Source: Flavobacteriaceae bacterium 3519-10
Lineage (GTDB): Bacteria; Bacteroidota; Bacteroidia; Flavobacteriales; Weeksellaceae
Reading direction: 5' to 3'
Length of the DNA stretch: 64,000 nucleotides
Assembly (NCBI GenBank): GCA_000023725.1
Contig: CP001673.1
Coordinates: 692,342 to 756,341 of the forward strand
A model generated the notes under the pieces. It had not been told where the DNA came from and did not search any database. It saw nothing but the letters and a program-made list of their open reading frames with translations. Both the position numbers and the translations under genes were made by a program. Shown here piece by piece: positions 8,465-16,980 of the stretch; positions within the stretch are counted from its first letter, which is position 1, and each line of letters opens with the position of its first letter.

Positions 8465-8851
8465 ATGCACGAAAATGAAATTTCGCAGATGGTTTTCGAT
8501 GCCGGTTTAAAGGTTCACAGGAATCTTGGGCCGGGATTACTGGAATCTGCCTATGAGGAATGTCTTTATTATGAATTATTGAAGACAGGGCTTTATATAG
8601 AAAAGCAAAAAGCAATGCCACTAATTTATGAGGACGTAAAGATGGATGTGGGATATCGGCTGGATTTTTTAATTGAAAGCAAGGTCGTTGTTGAAATCAA
8701 ATCTGTAGAAACATTGAACGATGTTCATCTTGCGCAGGTTCTAACATATCTAAAACTAAGTAAATGTAAATTGGGCCTTCTGATTAATTTTAATGTTAAT
8801 TTATTTAAAATAGGTTACCGCAGAATTTTAAATGGTGATGTGGCACTCTAG
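8465..8851 (+). CDS. GxxExxY protein (PD-(D/E)XK-fold, function unknown)
   Basis: A 128-residue protein of the GxxExxY family. The name motif is seen as GLLESAY (G24, E27, Y30). It is followed by a PD-(D/E)XK-like active site D67...E77-x-K79 (LDFLIES then VVEIKSV), suggesting a nuclease-type fold; no activity has been shown for the family to my knowledge. The ATG at 8465 (MHENEISQMV) is preferred; an upstream in-frame start at 8396 would translate repeat sequence. The gene is enclosed by an imperfect 43-bp inverted repeat (8400-8442 and about 8906-8948), so gene plus repeats make a compact unit of about 550 bp. It may be cargo or mobilising enzyme of the repeat family, or the association may be incidental. 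Confidence 0.85.
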   Translation: MHENEISQMVFDAGLKVHRNLGPGLLESAYEECLYYELLKTGLYIEKQKAMPLIYEDVKMDVGYRLDFLIESKVVVEIKSVETLNDVHLAQVLTYLKLSKCKLGLLINFNVNLFKIGYRRILNGDVAL

Positions 8852-8905
8852 TTTATTCTTCCACCGTTAAACCTCCTTATCTATAATATTAAGCTACATT
8901 AAAGT

Positions 8906-8948
8906 CTCCGTGTCTTCCGTGATAACCTCCGTATCTCCGTGGTTAAAA
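8906..8948 (-). repeat. Right arm of 43-bp inverted repeat flanking the GxxExxY gene (first of two tandem copies)
   Basis: CTCCGTGTCTTCCGTGATAA through CTCCGTGGTTAAAA. It is the inverse of the arm at 8400-8442, with four mismatches by hand count. Confidence 0.8.
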
Positions 8949-8975
8949 TATTATAATATAAAGTTGGATTAAATT

Positions 8976-9018
8976 CTCCGTGTTCTCCCTTAAATCTCCG
9001 TATCTCCGTGGTTAATAA
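8976..9018 (-). repeat. Second tandem copy of the right arm
   Basis: Begins CTCCGTGTTCTCCC and ends ATCTCCGTATCTCCGTGGTT plus AT-rich bases. It repeats the 8906-8948 arm 70 bp downstream, with a similar GGATTAAATT/ACATTAAAGT lead-in. It contains the GTG start of the next gene. Confidence 0.75.
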
Positions 9019-10054
9019 TATTTTCAACATAAAAACAGAATCCGAATTCCGGCAGGCCTGCCTGGAAACATTCCGCTATCAATATCAAAACATTGAGATC
9101 TACAGGAAGTTTGTCGGCTACTTAAACATTGATCCGCAAACGGTAGATGCTGTCGAAAAAATCCCCTTCCTGCCCATTGAAATGTTTAAAAATCATGTGG
9201 TCACAGACAGAAACTTGCCTGCAGAAAAGTATTTTCAGAGTTCAGGGACCACCCAGCTTAACCGCTCCAAACACTATATCGCTGATTTCAACCTTTACGA
9301 AGAGAGCATTTACCGCAGTTTCAGCACATTTATAGGCGCGCCGGAAGATTATGTTTTCCTGGGTCTTCTGCCCAATTACTCGGAAAATCCGCACTCATCA
9401 CTGATTTATATGGTCGATTTCCTGATGAAGAAATCCGGCAAACCCCAAAACGGCTACTTCCTTTATAATCATGCGGAATTATTTGACCTTCTGTCACAGC
9501 TTTCTCTTCAAAACAAAAAAGTAATCCTTTTTGGGGTGTCATTCGCGCTGCTTGATTATTTAGATTTCTGTAAAACGCTATCACAAAACCACTCCAACAC
9601 TCAAATACTCAACAACTCCAATACACTTACAGTAATAGAAACCGGCGGAATGAAAGGCCGAAAGGAAGAAATGACGAAGGACGAGTTGCTCAAAATTCTT
9701 CAAAAAGGATTCAGTACCGACAAGATCTATTCCGAATATTCAATGACCGAACTGCTGTCCCAGGCCTATTCAATGGGTGAAAATATCTACGAAACACCTT
9801 CATGGATGCGGATTTTAGTACGGAATACTGAAGATCCTTTTTCCTATGTGGAAGCGGGCAGGACCGGTGCCCTCAACATCATCGACCTGGCCAACCGGCA
9901 TTCCTGCAGCTTTATCGCAACGCAGGATTTGGGCAAAATCCTGACGGATTCTGAGAAAGCTTCATCAACTTCGTTTCTTCGCAATAACAGATTTCAGGTG
10001 TTGGGCCGCATAGACCATTCGGACATCCGTGGCTGCAGCTTATTGATTACATAA
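9008..10054 (+). CDS. LuxE/PaaK-like acyl-protein synthetase family protein
   Basis: Resembles the LuxE acyl-protein synthetase branch of the adenylate-forming superfamily, which activates or transfers acyl groups. Seen: FQSSGTTQLNRSKH, matching the SSGTT phosphate-binding motif, and SEYSMTELLSQ near residue 245, matching the family's YGxTE-like region. There is no complete AMP-binding C-terminal subdomain (348 residues). The only nearby start is GTG at 9008, which lies inside a repeat arm (CTCCGTGGTT); the first ATG in frame comes about 58 residues later. So the gene start was probably remodelled by the repeat. The next gene follows 14 bp downstream and may be co-transcribed. Substrate unknown. 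Confidence 0.75.
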   Translation: MVNNIFNIKTESEFRQACLETFRYQYQNIEIYRKFVGYLNIDPQTVDAVEKIPFLPIEMFKNHVVTDRNLPAEKYFQSSGTTQLNRSKHYIADFNLYEESIYRSFSTFIGAPEDYVFLGLLPNYSENPHSSLIYMVDFLMKKSGKPQNGYFLYNHAELFDLLSQLSLQNKKVILFGVSFALLDYLDFCKTLSQNHSNTQILNNSNTLTVIETGGMKGRKEEMTKDELLKILQKGFSTDKIYSEYSMTELLSQAYSMGENIYETPSWMRILVRNTEDPFSYVEAGRTGALNIIDLANRHSCSFIATQDLGKILTDSEKASSTSFLRNNRFQVLGRIDHSDIRGCSLLIT

Positions 10055-10068
10055 TTTTAAATTTGAGC

Positions 10069-10608
10069 ATGCTTAAAATAGAGGAACTTACCTATAACTT
10101 TATTTCTCAGTTTTATGATTTTGAGAAAGATCTGGTGCTCACCAATCATTTTCATTCAGATTGGGAGGCCGATATCCTTGTGGTAAATTCCGAAGGTTTT
10201 AGCCACGAATTTGAGATTAAATATTCAAAAAGCGATTTCAAGAACGATTTCAAGAAGAATTATCAGAATGCCAAAACAAAAGAGAAGTTCCTGAAACACG
10301 ACAAAATTTCCTGTGGCGATTATATCTGTAATCGGTTCAGTTTCCTGCTGCCTATGGGGCTGATTGATCCTAAAGACATCCCCGAACATTGTGGAATAAT
10401 TGAATTCGATCATAACCCCGACAGTTGGCAAACCCGTTTTCATGAAGTCCGGAAACCGTCGCAGGTACATGATCAAAATTTTTGGAACCTTGTGGATAAA
10501 GACCTGATGCTTAAGATGATGGCTCGGAATTATTATTTTAAAAAACTTGAGTTTAAAGGTAAATGGGATGAGCTGATCCTGCCACCGAAGTTTCCGGGAG
10601 CTAAATAA
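10069..10608 (+). CDS. Small PD-(D/E)XK-like protein, function unknown
   Basis: 179 residues from the ATG at 10069 (a TTG two codons earlier is less likely). The segment EADILVVNSEG...HEFEIKYSKSDF has the spacing of a PD-(D/E)XK nuclease core: D35, E49 and K51 as D-x13-ExK, followed by a Lys/Asp-rich helix. Such motifs occur in MmcB-like and restriction-type nucleases, but I cannot place it in a named family. A WDELILPPKF tail is also notable. It lies 14 bp after the LuxE-like gene and close to the GxxExxY gene, which has the same kind of fold. Confidence 0.6.
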   Translation: MLKIEELTYNFISQFYDFEKDLVLTNHFHSDWEADILVVNSEGFSHEFEIKYSKSDFKNDFKKNYQNAKTKEKFLKHDKISCGDYICNRFSFLLPMGLIDPKDIPEHCGIIEFDHNPDSWQTRFHEVRKPSQVHDQNFWNLVDKDLMLKMMARNYYFKKLEFKGKWDELILPPKFPGAK

Positions 10609-10703
10609 GGCTGATTTACAGCACAATTCTGTTGGGTTTGCACTTAATTTGCTGTGGGAAGCACGATTCTAAATTTGCTACCTTTACATAAATACTGCTT
10701 AAA

Positions 10704-11432
10704 ATGAATGCCAATAAATTGAAAATTATTTTGTGGTCGGTTGGGATTCTGCTCATGCTCTTCCTCGCGTTTTTTCTCTATCAGATGACGCAAAGCGAGT
10801 CGGTGAACTCTATGATGACATTATTGATGCTGCTGCTGGGGCTTATTTTGGGTGGCGTTATTGCTTTTCTTGCCTCGAAAAAATTAAAATCGGAGGCTCC
10901 CGTGATTACCGAAAGCTCACACACCATTGCAGAAAGCATGCGGAAAGTGTTTAAAGTGGTGTCTGCTGAAGGTCATTTTAATGAGATTTACAATTACGAG
11001 GAAACCACAAAACTGTTCAACTTTATACCTTCCAAGAAAAAAGCGCTTGTGATTGTTCAGGCAAAAGTATTGGTGGGATACGATTTTGAAAAATTTCAGT
11101 GGGAAGTAGATGAGCAAAACCGGAAAGTAAAACTCTTGAATTTTCCGCCGCCCGAAATTCTTTCCACCGAAACCGATTATAAATATTACAACATCGAAGA
11201 ACAGTTTTTCAATCTGTTCAGTAAAGACGATCTCGCGAAAGTGCAGCAGAACGGCAAACGTCAGGTGATTGAAGCAGCTAAAAAATCTCACCTTCCCGGG
11301 GTTGCGGCCGAGCAGATGCGGACGCTGCTTACCGAACTTCTTGCAGGTAAAAACTTCATTCTCGAAAATCCTGCGAAGATTTCCGAAAGCAAAAACACGA
11401 TTGATTACAAAGCGATGAACAGCGGTTCTTAA
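10704..11432 (+). CDS. DUF4230 domain-containing membrane protein
   Basis: 242 residues with two N-terminal membrane segments (about residues 7-27 and 36-58), then a DUF4230 domain (about 80-230) marked by SAEGHFNEIYNYEE and the KALVIVQAKVLVGYDF strand. The topology puts the soluble domain on one side of the inner membrane. The family is common in Bacteroidota and has no known role. The gene stands alone between the PD-(D/E)XK gene and the amylase gene. Confidence 0.75.
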   Translation: MNANKLKIILWSVGILLMLFLAFFLYQMTQSESVNSMMTLLMLLLGLILGGVIAFLASKKLKSEAPVITESSHTIAESMRKVFKVVSAEGHFNEIYNYEETTKLFNFIPSKKKALVIVQAKVLVGYDFEKFQWEVDEQNRKVKLLNFPPPEILSTETDYKYYNIEEQFFNLFSKDDLAKVQQNGKRQVIEAAKKSHLPGVAAEQMRTLLTELLAGKNFILENPAKISESKNTIDYKAMNSGS

Positions 11433-11531
11433 ATTTTATGTGACATCAGATCTTTGTGTCATATCATAAATTTCGGTCGATTTTTCTCGCAGACATTTTT
11501 ACTACTTTTACATCTTTAAAATAAATACCTA

Positions 11532-14402
11532 ATGAAATATTTTTACACGCTGATCCTTGCGGTGCTGCTTCCGTATTTTGCGGTCGCGCAGCAGGTGGTT
11601 TCATACACTGTGAACCCCGCATCTTTTGACGAAACCGACGCTATTACGGTTACTTTTACGGTGAACGAAACGGCTTTTGGTGTAGCTTCCACACACTCAC
11701 TTTACCTTTGGGCATGGTCTGTGGACTCTAATAATGCAAGTGCAGATGCACCTACCAACGGTACGTGGACTGCCTCCAACGCTGCCAATAAACTCACCTA
11801 TGTGTCGAGTTCGGGAGGCACCGGAACGTATACTTTCACCATGAACACCGTAAAATCGTTTTACGGAAACAGACCTAATCCGCTTGCGAAGATTGGTTTT
11901 CTGGTAAAAACAGTAAACGGTTCGGCGCAGTCGCAGGACATTATTCTTAATGTGGGCAGGTTTCAGTTCAACCTTACAAATCCACTCTCCGGAAGCACAA
12001 ATGTAGTCAGTTCAGGTGCGGTGATCAACATTACCGGAACCTCTTCTGCTGCTGCCAATTATACGGTTAAAGCCAATGGAAGCACAGTTTATACATCCGC
12101 TTCGGCGAGTACAAGCCTTAATTATGCGTACACCGTTACTCAGGACGCAAGCATTGAAGTAATTGCAACCAATCCTGTGGATGGCAGCAGCATAGCCAAA
12201 TCTTTTACGGTTTCGCTGGCATTGCCGGTGGAATCAGCCGCGATTCCTGCTTACATGAAACAGGGCATCAATTACGACCCCGGTGATCCTACCAAAGTGG
12301 GCCTCGCAATTTATGCGCCGGGTAAACCGTATATGCATGTAATCGGGAGTTTTAACAATTGGACGGTGAGCGGTAATTACCTCATGAAACGCGATACTGC
12401 AAACCCGAATCTTTACTGGATTGAGATTACAGGTCTTACGCCGCAGCAGGTTTACACTTTTCAGTACAGAACTGCAGACGGTGTAAAAGTAGCGGATCCG
12501 TATTCTCCGCTCGTGCTGTCGCCGTATGATGATCCCTATATCAATCAGAATGCTGTGGTGTATCCAAATTTGCCGGTCTATCCTGCTGGACAGAATTTTG
12601 AAGTGTCGGTAATTCAGACGGGTAAGACACCGTATCCGTGGGTTGTGACCAATTTCGCGAAACCTGCAAAAGAAAATTTAATTGTTTATGAATTGCTCGT
12701 GCGCGATTTTACAACAGAGAAGACGTGGCAGTCGCTCATCGATAAGATTGCGTATCTGAAATCGCTTAAGATAAATGCGGTGGAGCTGATGCCGGTGATG
12801 GAATTTGAAGGAAATAATTCATGGGGTTACAATACTTCTTTCCACTACGCATTAGACAAAGCCTACGGTACGCCTGAAAAATTCAAAGAGTTTATCGATT
12901 TGTGTCACCAGAACGGAATTGCTGTAATTCTGGATATCGCCTTAAACCACGCTACGGGACGCAGCCCGCTGCAGAGAATGTGGATGACCGATCCGGATGG
13001 TGACGGTTTCGGAGATACAAGCGCAGATAATCCTTATTTCAATCAGGTGCCGAAGCATTCATATAATGTATTTAATGATTTTAACCATTCGAAAGCTGAA
13101 ACTAAATATTACACCAACCGCGTTATCGAACACTGGATTAAAGAGTATAAGGTTGACGGTTTCCGTTGGGATTTAACCAAAGGATTCACGCAAAACTGTA
13201 CGGCCGGAGACGATGCCTGCACAAATTCATACCAGCAGGACCGTGTAAATATCCTTCGCAGCTATGCCGATAACCAGTGGAGTCATGATCCTACTTCCTA
13301 CATTATTTTCGAACATTTAGGAACCGATTCTGAAGAGGCGCAATGGGCAAATTACAGAATAGGAGAAGGTAAAGGCATTATGATGTGGGATAAACAAACC
13401 AATGCCTACAACCAGAACACGATGGGTTTTTCCGCAACAAGCAATTTCAACAGGGTTGATTTTGAAGCACACGGTTTCACCGATAGAAGAGCGGTAAGCT
13501 ATGGTGAAAGTCATGATGAGGAGAGAATTATGTACAAAAACATAACTTTCGGAGCCACGTCACCGGAATACAGCACGCGCGACCTTAATAATGCGCTGCA
13601 GAGACAGAAGGCTTATGGCGCTGTTTTCCTTACGGTTCCGGGACCAAAAATGATATGGCAGTTTGCCGAGCTCGGTTTTGATAAAAGTATCTATACCTGC
13701 GAAGACGGTGTTACTGTAAACACTGAGGGCGATGCGCTTCCGGGCGACTGTAAACTCAGCCCGAAACCAACAGCGTTTGGACTTGGTTACGACACTGATG
13801 CTGCAAGAAAATCTGTTTACGACACGTGGGCTAAAATTCTTGAACTCAGGTTAAGCAATGATGTTTTCAACACCAAAACCTTCACGGTTGAATCCGGAAA
13901 CCTGATGCCGAGAATCTTTATCTGGAAGGACGCCTCCGCCAGCGCGCTGAAAAACGTAGTAATCCTCGCGAACTTTACGCTTACGCCGCAAAATATTGTT
14001 CCTAATTTCCCTTATACCGGAAACTGGGTAAATCTTTTAGACAACACTTCCGTTGCGGTAGCAAACGCCACAGCGCCTATCACAATTGAACCGGGCGGGT
14101 TCAGAATATTCGGAAACGCCTCAGGACTCGCGACTGATGAGGTGGGTTCGGGTAAGAACGCGGTTACATTAACTCTGAACCAGAATCCTGTAAGTAATGG
14201 GGTAGCGAACATCCGTTATTCTAACGCTAAAAACGGTTCGCTTGCCATCTATGATTTAAGTGGAGCGCTGGTGAAAACGGTAAAAGTGTCGAAAGACAGC
14301 GGCGAAGAAGCAATTTCGGTTGCAGGATTAAAAACCGGAATGTATCTGATTCAGCTGAAATCTGATAAAGGTGTTGCGGTTACAAAAATGATCGTGAAAT
14401 AA
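11532..14402 (+). CDS. Secreted GH13 alpha-amylase family protein with CBM48-like domain and T9SS sorting domain
   Basis: A 956-residue exported glycoside hydrolase. Order: signal peptide (1-19, ending FAVAQ); N-terminal Ig-like domains; a CBM48/E-set domain with GSFNNW near residue 280; a GH13 barrel; and a C-terminal type IX sorting domain with a GLKTGMYLIQL-type ending. GH13 regions are intact: DIALNH (I), FRWD with nucleophile D547 (II), FEHLG with acid/base E594 (III) and ESHDEE with D662 (IV). Starch or glycogen breakdown at the cell surface is expected; CBM48 and SHDE also fit branching or debranching subfamilies, so the exact bond specificity is open. A strong terminator follows. Confidence 0.92.
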   Translation: MKYFYTLILAVLLPYFAVAQQVVSYTVNPASFDETDAITVTFTVNETAFGVASTHSLYLWAWSVDSNNASADAPTNGTWTASNAANKLTYVSSSGGTGTYTFTMNTVKSFYGNRPNPLAKIGFLVKTVNGSAQSQDIILNVGRFQFNLTNPLSGSTNVVSSGAVINITGTSSAAANYTVKANGSTVYTSASASTSLNYAYTVTQDASIEVIATNPVDGSSIAKSFTVSLALPVESAAIPAYMKQGINYDPGDPTKVGLAIYAPGKPYMHVIGSFNNWTVSGNYLMKRDTANPNLYWIEITGLTPQQVYTFQYRTADGVKVADPYSPLVLSPYDDPYINQNAVVYPNLPVYPAGQNFEVSVIQTGKTPYPWVVTNFAKPAKENLIVYELLVRDFTTEKTWQSLIDKIAYLKSLKINAVELMPVMEFEGNNSWGYNTSFHYALDKAYGTPEKFKEFIDLCHQNGIAVILDIALNHATGRSPLQRMWMTDPDGDGFGDTSADNPYFNQVPKHSYNVFNDFNHSKAETKYYTNRVIEHWIKEYKVDGFRWDLTKGFTQNCTAGDDACTNSYQQDRVNILRSYADNQWSHDPTSYIIFEHLGTDSEEAQWANYRIGEGKGIMMWDKQTNAYNQNTMGFSATSNFNRVDFEAHGFTDRRAVSYGESHDEERIMYKNITFGATSPEYSTRDLNNALQRQKAYGAVFLTVPGPKMIWQFAELGFDKSIYTCEDGVTVNTEGDALPGDCKLSPKPTAFGLGYDTDAARKSVYDTWAKILELRLSNDVFNTKTFTVESGNLMPRIFIWKDASASALKNVVILANFTLTPQNIVPNFPYTGNWVNLLDNTSVAVANATAPITIEPGGFRIFGNASGLATDEVGSGKNAVTLTLNQNPVSNGVANIRYSNAKNGSLAIYDLSGALVKTVKVSKDSGEEAISVAGLKTGMYLIQLKSDKGVAVTKMIVK

Positions 14403-14422
14403 TATTTTCCTGAATTTTTATT

Positions 14423-14457
14423 AAAACGGTTCGCAGAAAATGCGAACCGTTTTTTTT
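14423..14457. terminator. Bidirectional terminator between amylase and MpaB-type gene
   Basis: A 12-bp stem (AAAACGGTTCGC / GCGAACCGTTTT) with an AGAAAAT loop, followed by a T-run. The T-run overlaps the TAA stop codon of the minus-strand gene (14456-14458). Confidence 0.9.
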
Positions 14458-15661
14458 AATATCTAAAGTCCTTGGGCGTGTGTTTGATGTAATCTTCGAG
14501 CACCTGCACCTGGTCTTTATGACCACGGATGACGAGTTTCTGATATTTTTCAGGATCATCTAAACTGAAAATTCTTTGCGCAACTTTGTTGGCGGTAATG
14601 ATGAATTTTGGGAAAGCCGCAGCAACGCCCGCTTTTGGGATCTGAAGTCTTTCGTTAATGTCTTCGTCCAACAGAAACCAGTTCATGCTCTGATGAAGTT
14701 TGAGAAGCATTTTTCGCTGAAACGGATATTTATAAATTGTGTTTTCAAGATTTTCTTCGAGTAAAGCCTGCGCCAGCTGCACGGAATCCTCATCACCTTT
14801 ATCCTGCAAAGAACTCCATAAATAGAGCTGTTCAACAGCCTGCTGCTTATTTTCAGGCAAATACTCAACCGGAATCCCGAGAAGGTAACCGATATATTTC
14901 CAAAGGTGAAAAACACCGAGTTCTTCCTTTTCAGATATCTGAACACCCAGTTTTTTAAGTCCCATCATCAAAACGAGACTGAATCCGGTGTAGGTTGCCA
15001 CCATATCCCAGAAATTAATGGGTTCACCCAAGTTCTCATAATCCCAGTCGGGACTTTCTTTTTTTATTTTTAATCGTGCATAGGAATGCATCAGTCGCGT
15101 TCTCACAATCAGTTGGTAGGCTTCGGAGTTCACCTCCAAAGCATTTTCGCGTGTTACACCCACCCAAAATTCCAGCGTGTCTTTCAGGCGTTTCACCGCG
15201 CCTTTTTTCAGAATTCCGGTAAAAATTAAAGGCTTATTAAGGTATGCATAATCATAGCCGCCCATCAGCGACAGGTCGCGGAGAATAATCAGCGAGTTGG
15301 TGCCACTTCGCATGCAAAGTCTGGCTCCTACATTGGCTAAATCTTTATCAAACCATTCCGGAACGTGCTGCATCTGCGTGAAAAGTTTTTTTAAACTGTC
15401 CGGTGCACCGTCATTTTCCGAAACATCTGATGTTGAACATGTATGGACTAACGCGCTCGCCTCAGGATATGGAAGTTTCAGATAGGTATCGGTTACGGCG
15501 TTGTCGCCTAAAATATCTACTTCGTGATAAAGACGGGCAAACTGATCGAATTTATTAATGTCAACCGATACGCCCGCCCAGTCGAGAAGTTCTTTACCGT
15601 TACCTTTCTCCCAGAAATTTCTGAAATGTTCTGCATCGTAAAATTGGGGTTTCGCTTTCAT
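14456..15661 (-). CDS. Oxygenase MpaB family protein (rubber oxygenase-like, DUF2236)
   Basis: A 401-residue protein similar to the MpaB / latex-clearing protein family of heme-binding oxygenases. Seen: MRSGTNSLIILRDLSLMGGYDYAY, RTRLMHSYARLKI (the conserved R...H...R region that supplies the heme ligand) and GEPINFWDMVATYTGFS. No signal peptide is visible, so a cytoplasmic or membrane-associated location is likely. It stands alone between convergent and divergent neighbours. The substrate cannot be deduced from sequence. Confidence 0.75.
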   Translation of the reverse strand: MKAKPQFYDAEHFRNFWEKGNGKELLDWAGVSVDINKFDQFARLYHEVDILGDNAVTDTYLKLPYPEASALVHTCSTSDVSENDGAPDSLKKLFTQMQHVPEWFDKDLANVGARLCMRSGTNSLIILRDLSLMGGYDYAYLNKPLIFTGILKKGAVKRLKDTLEFWVGVTRENALEVNSEAYQLIVRTRLMHSYARLKIKKESPDWDYENLGEPINFWDMVATYTGFSLVLMMGLKKLGVQISEKEELGVFHLWKYIGYLLGIPVEYLPENKQQAVEQLYLWSSLQDKGDEDSVQLAQALLEENLENTIYKYPFQRKMLLKLHQSMNWFLLDEDINERLQIPKAGVAAAFPKFIITANKVAQRIFSLDDPEKYQKLVIRGHKDQVQVLEDYIKHTPKDFRY

Positions 15662-15786
15662 TATTAGTAAATTTTCGAAATTTTATAAGCCTCAACAAGT
15701 GCAACCTTTACGCCACTAAACCGTCTGGAGCAACCCGGATGTGTAATACGTTATGCCATCAATCGTAAAAGATTAGTTAATAGGTT

Positions 15787-15794
15787 TATCTTTG
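15787..15794 (+). promoter_or_regulatory. -7 promoter box of the DEAD-box helicase gene
   Basis: TATCTTTG (TAnnTTTG), 19 bases before the ATG at 15814. Confidence 0.65.
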
Positions 15795-15813
15795 CGGGAA
15801 GTAAATTTAAAAT

Positions 15814-16956
15814 ATGTCTTTCGAATCCCTTGGCCTGTCGCATAACATTATAAAATCAGTTAGAAAATTAGGTTTCCTCAAGCCATTTCCGGTTCAGGAA
15901 CAAACCATCCCCGTGATTTTATCCGGTAAGGATCTGATGGGTGTTGCACAGACAGGTTCGGGAAAGACAGCGTGTTTTGTAATGCCGATTCTGGATAAAC
16001 TTCAGAATGAAGACATCAAAAAAGACCGTAATATCCAGGTTTTAGTGTTGGCTCCAACTCGTGAGCTGGTGATTCAGATCGATGAGGTTTTCCGTGTTTT
16101 TACCGAAAATTTAAAAAGAGAAATCCGCACCATGGCCGTCTACGGTGGGGTTTCAATCAATCCTCAAATGAAAGGAATGCTCGGCGTGGAAGTGTTGGTC
16201 GCGACTCCGGGCCGGCTTCTGGATTTAATTGATCATAAAGCCTTAAGTATTTCCCAGATCACTCATTTAGTGATCGATGAAGCCGATAAAATGTTCCAGC
16301 TGGGTTTTGAGGAGGAAATGAATACGCTTTTTGCGATGATGCCTCCGAAAAAGCAAACCGTATTATTCTCCGCTACGCTGAATGACAAAGTTGAAGAGAT
16401 TAAACAAAGGCTCACGATCGAACCTGTTCTCGTAGAAATCAAGCAGGAAGAAGTTGATATCGATCAGATCACCCAGATCGCTTATCATGTAACCAATGAA
16501 AGCAAAGGCCCTTTTCTGCGTTATCTGATCAAGGAACAGGATATCAAACAGGCACTTGTATTTGCATCATCAACAAGATCAGCAGATCATCTCGCCGAAA
16601 AACTCAATAAAAACAAAATTCCTGCGACCGCAATTCACGGTCAAAAATCGCAGGGTTCGAGATCGGGAAATCTACAGGGTTTTAAAGAGGGCGAAACGCA
16701 GATTCTGGTCGCGACAGATCTTATTGGCCGCGGAATCCACATTGATGCGCTTGAGGTAGTGATAAATTATGAACTGCCGCGCTCGCCGCTGGATTATATT
16801 CACAGAATCGGACGAACCGGCCGCGCAAACGGGCACGGAACTGCAATAACACTTCTAACCGATGATGAACTGCAGCATTTCCGCGTAATCCAGAAAAAAA
16901 TGGGAAAACGCGTCGAGCTGATCCGCACCGGCGATATAAACCTTCACGGTTACTAA
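15814..16956 (+). CDS. DEAD/DEAH-box ATP-dependent RNA helicase (RhlE-like, short form)
   Basis: RNA helicase core with no C-terminal extension (380 residues). Motifs in order: Q motif (FPVQEQTIP), AQTGSGKT (Walker A), PTRELV, GG/TPGR, DEAD at residues 155-158, SAT, and HRIGRTGR near the end. It likely remodels structured RNA in ribosome assembly or mRNA decay, especially in the cold. It lacks the basic tail common in RhlE homologues. Convergent with the LuxR-type gene. Confidence 0.92.
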   Translation: MSFESLGLSHNIIKSVRKLGFLKPFPVQEQTIPVILSGKDLMGVAQTGSGKTACFVMPILDKLQNEDIKKDRNIQVLVLAPTRELVIQIDEVFRVFTENLKREIRTMAVYGGVSINPQMKGMLGVEVLVATPGRLLDLIDHKALSISQITHLVIDEADKMFQLGFEEEMNTLFAMMPPKKQTVLFSATLNDKVEEIKQRLTIEPVLVEIKQEEVDIDQITQIAYHVTNESKGPFLRYLIKEQDIKQALVFASSTRSADHLAEKLNKNKIPATAIHGQKSQGSRSGNLQGFKEGETQILVATDLIGRGIHIDALEVVINYELPRSPLDYIHRIGRTGRANGHGTAITLLTDDELQHFRVIQKKMGKRVELIRTGDINLHGY

Positions 16957-16980
16957 ATTAATTTCTGGCAGAAGCTTTTA

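Noticed and set aside
8906..9018. CRISPR-like short repeats
   Set aside because: Only two imperfect arms, one of which has an inverted partner upstream; no regular spacers and no cas genes.
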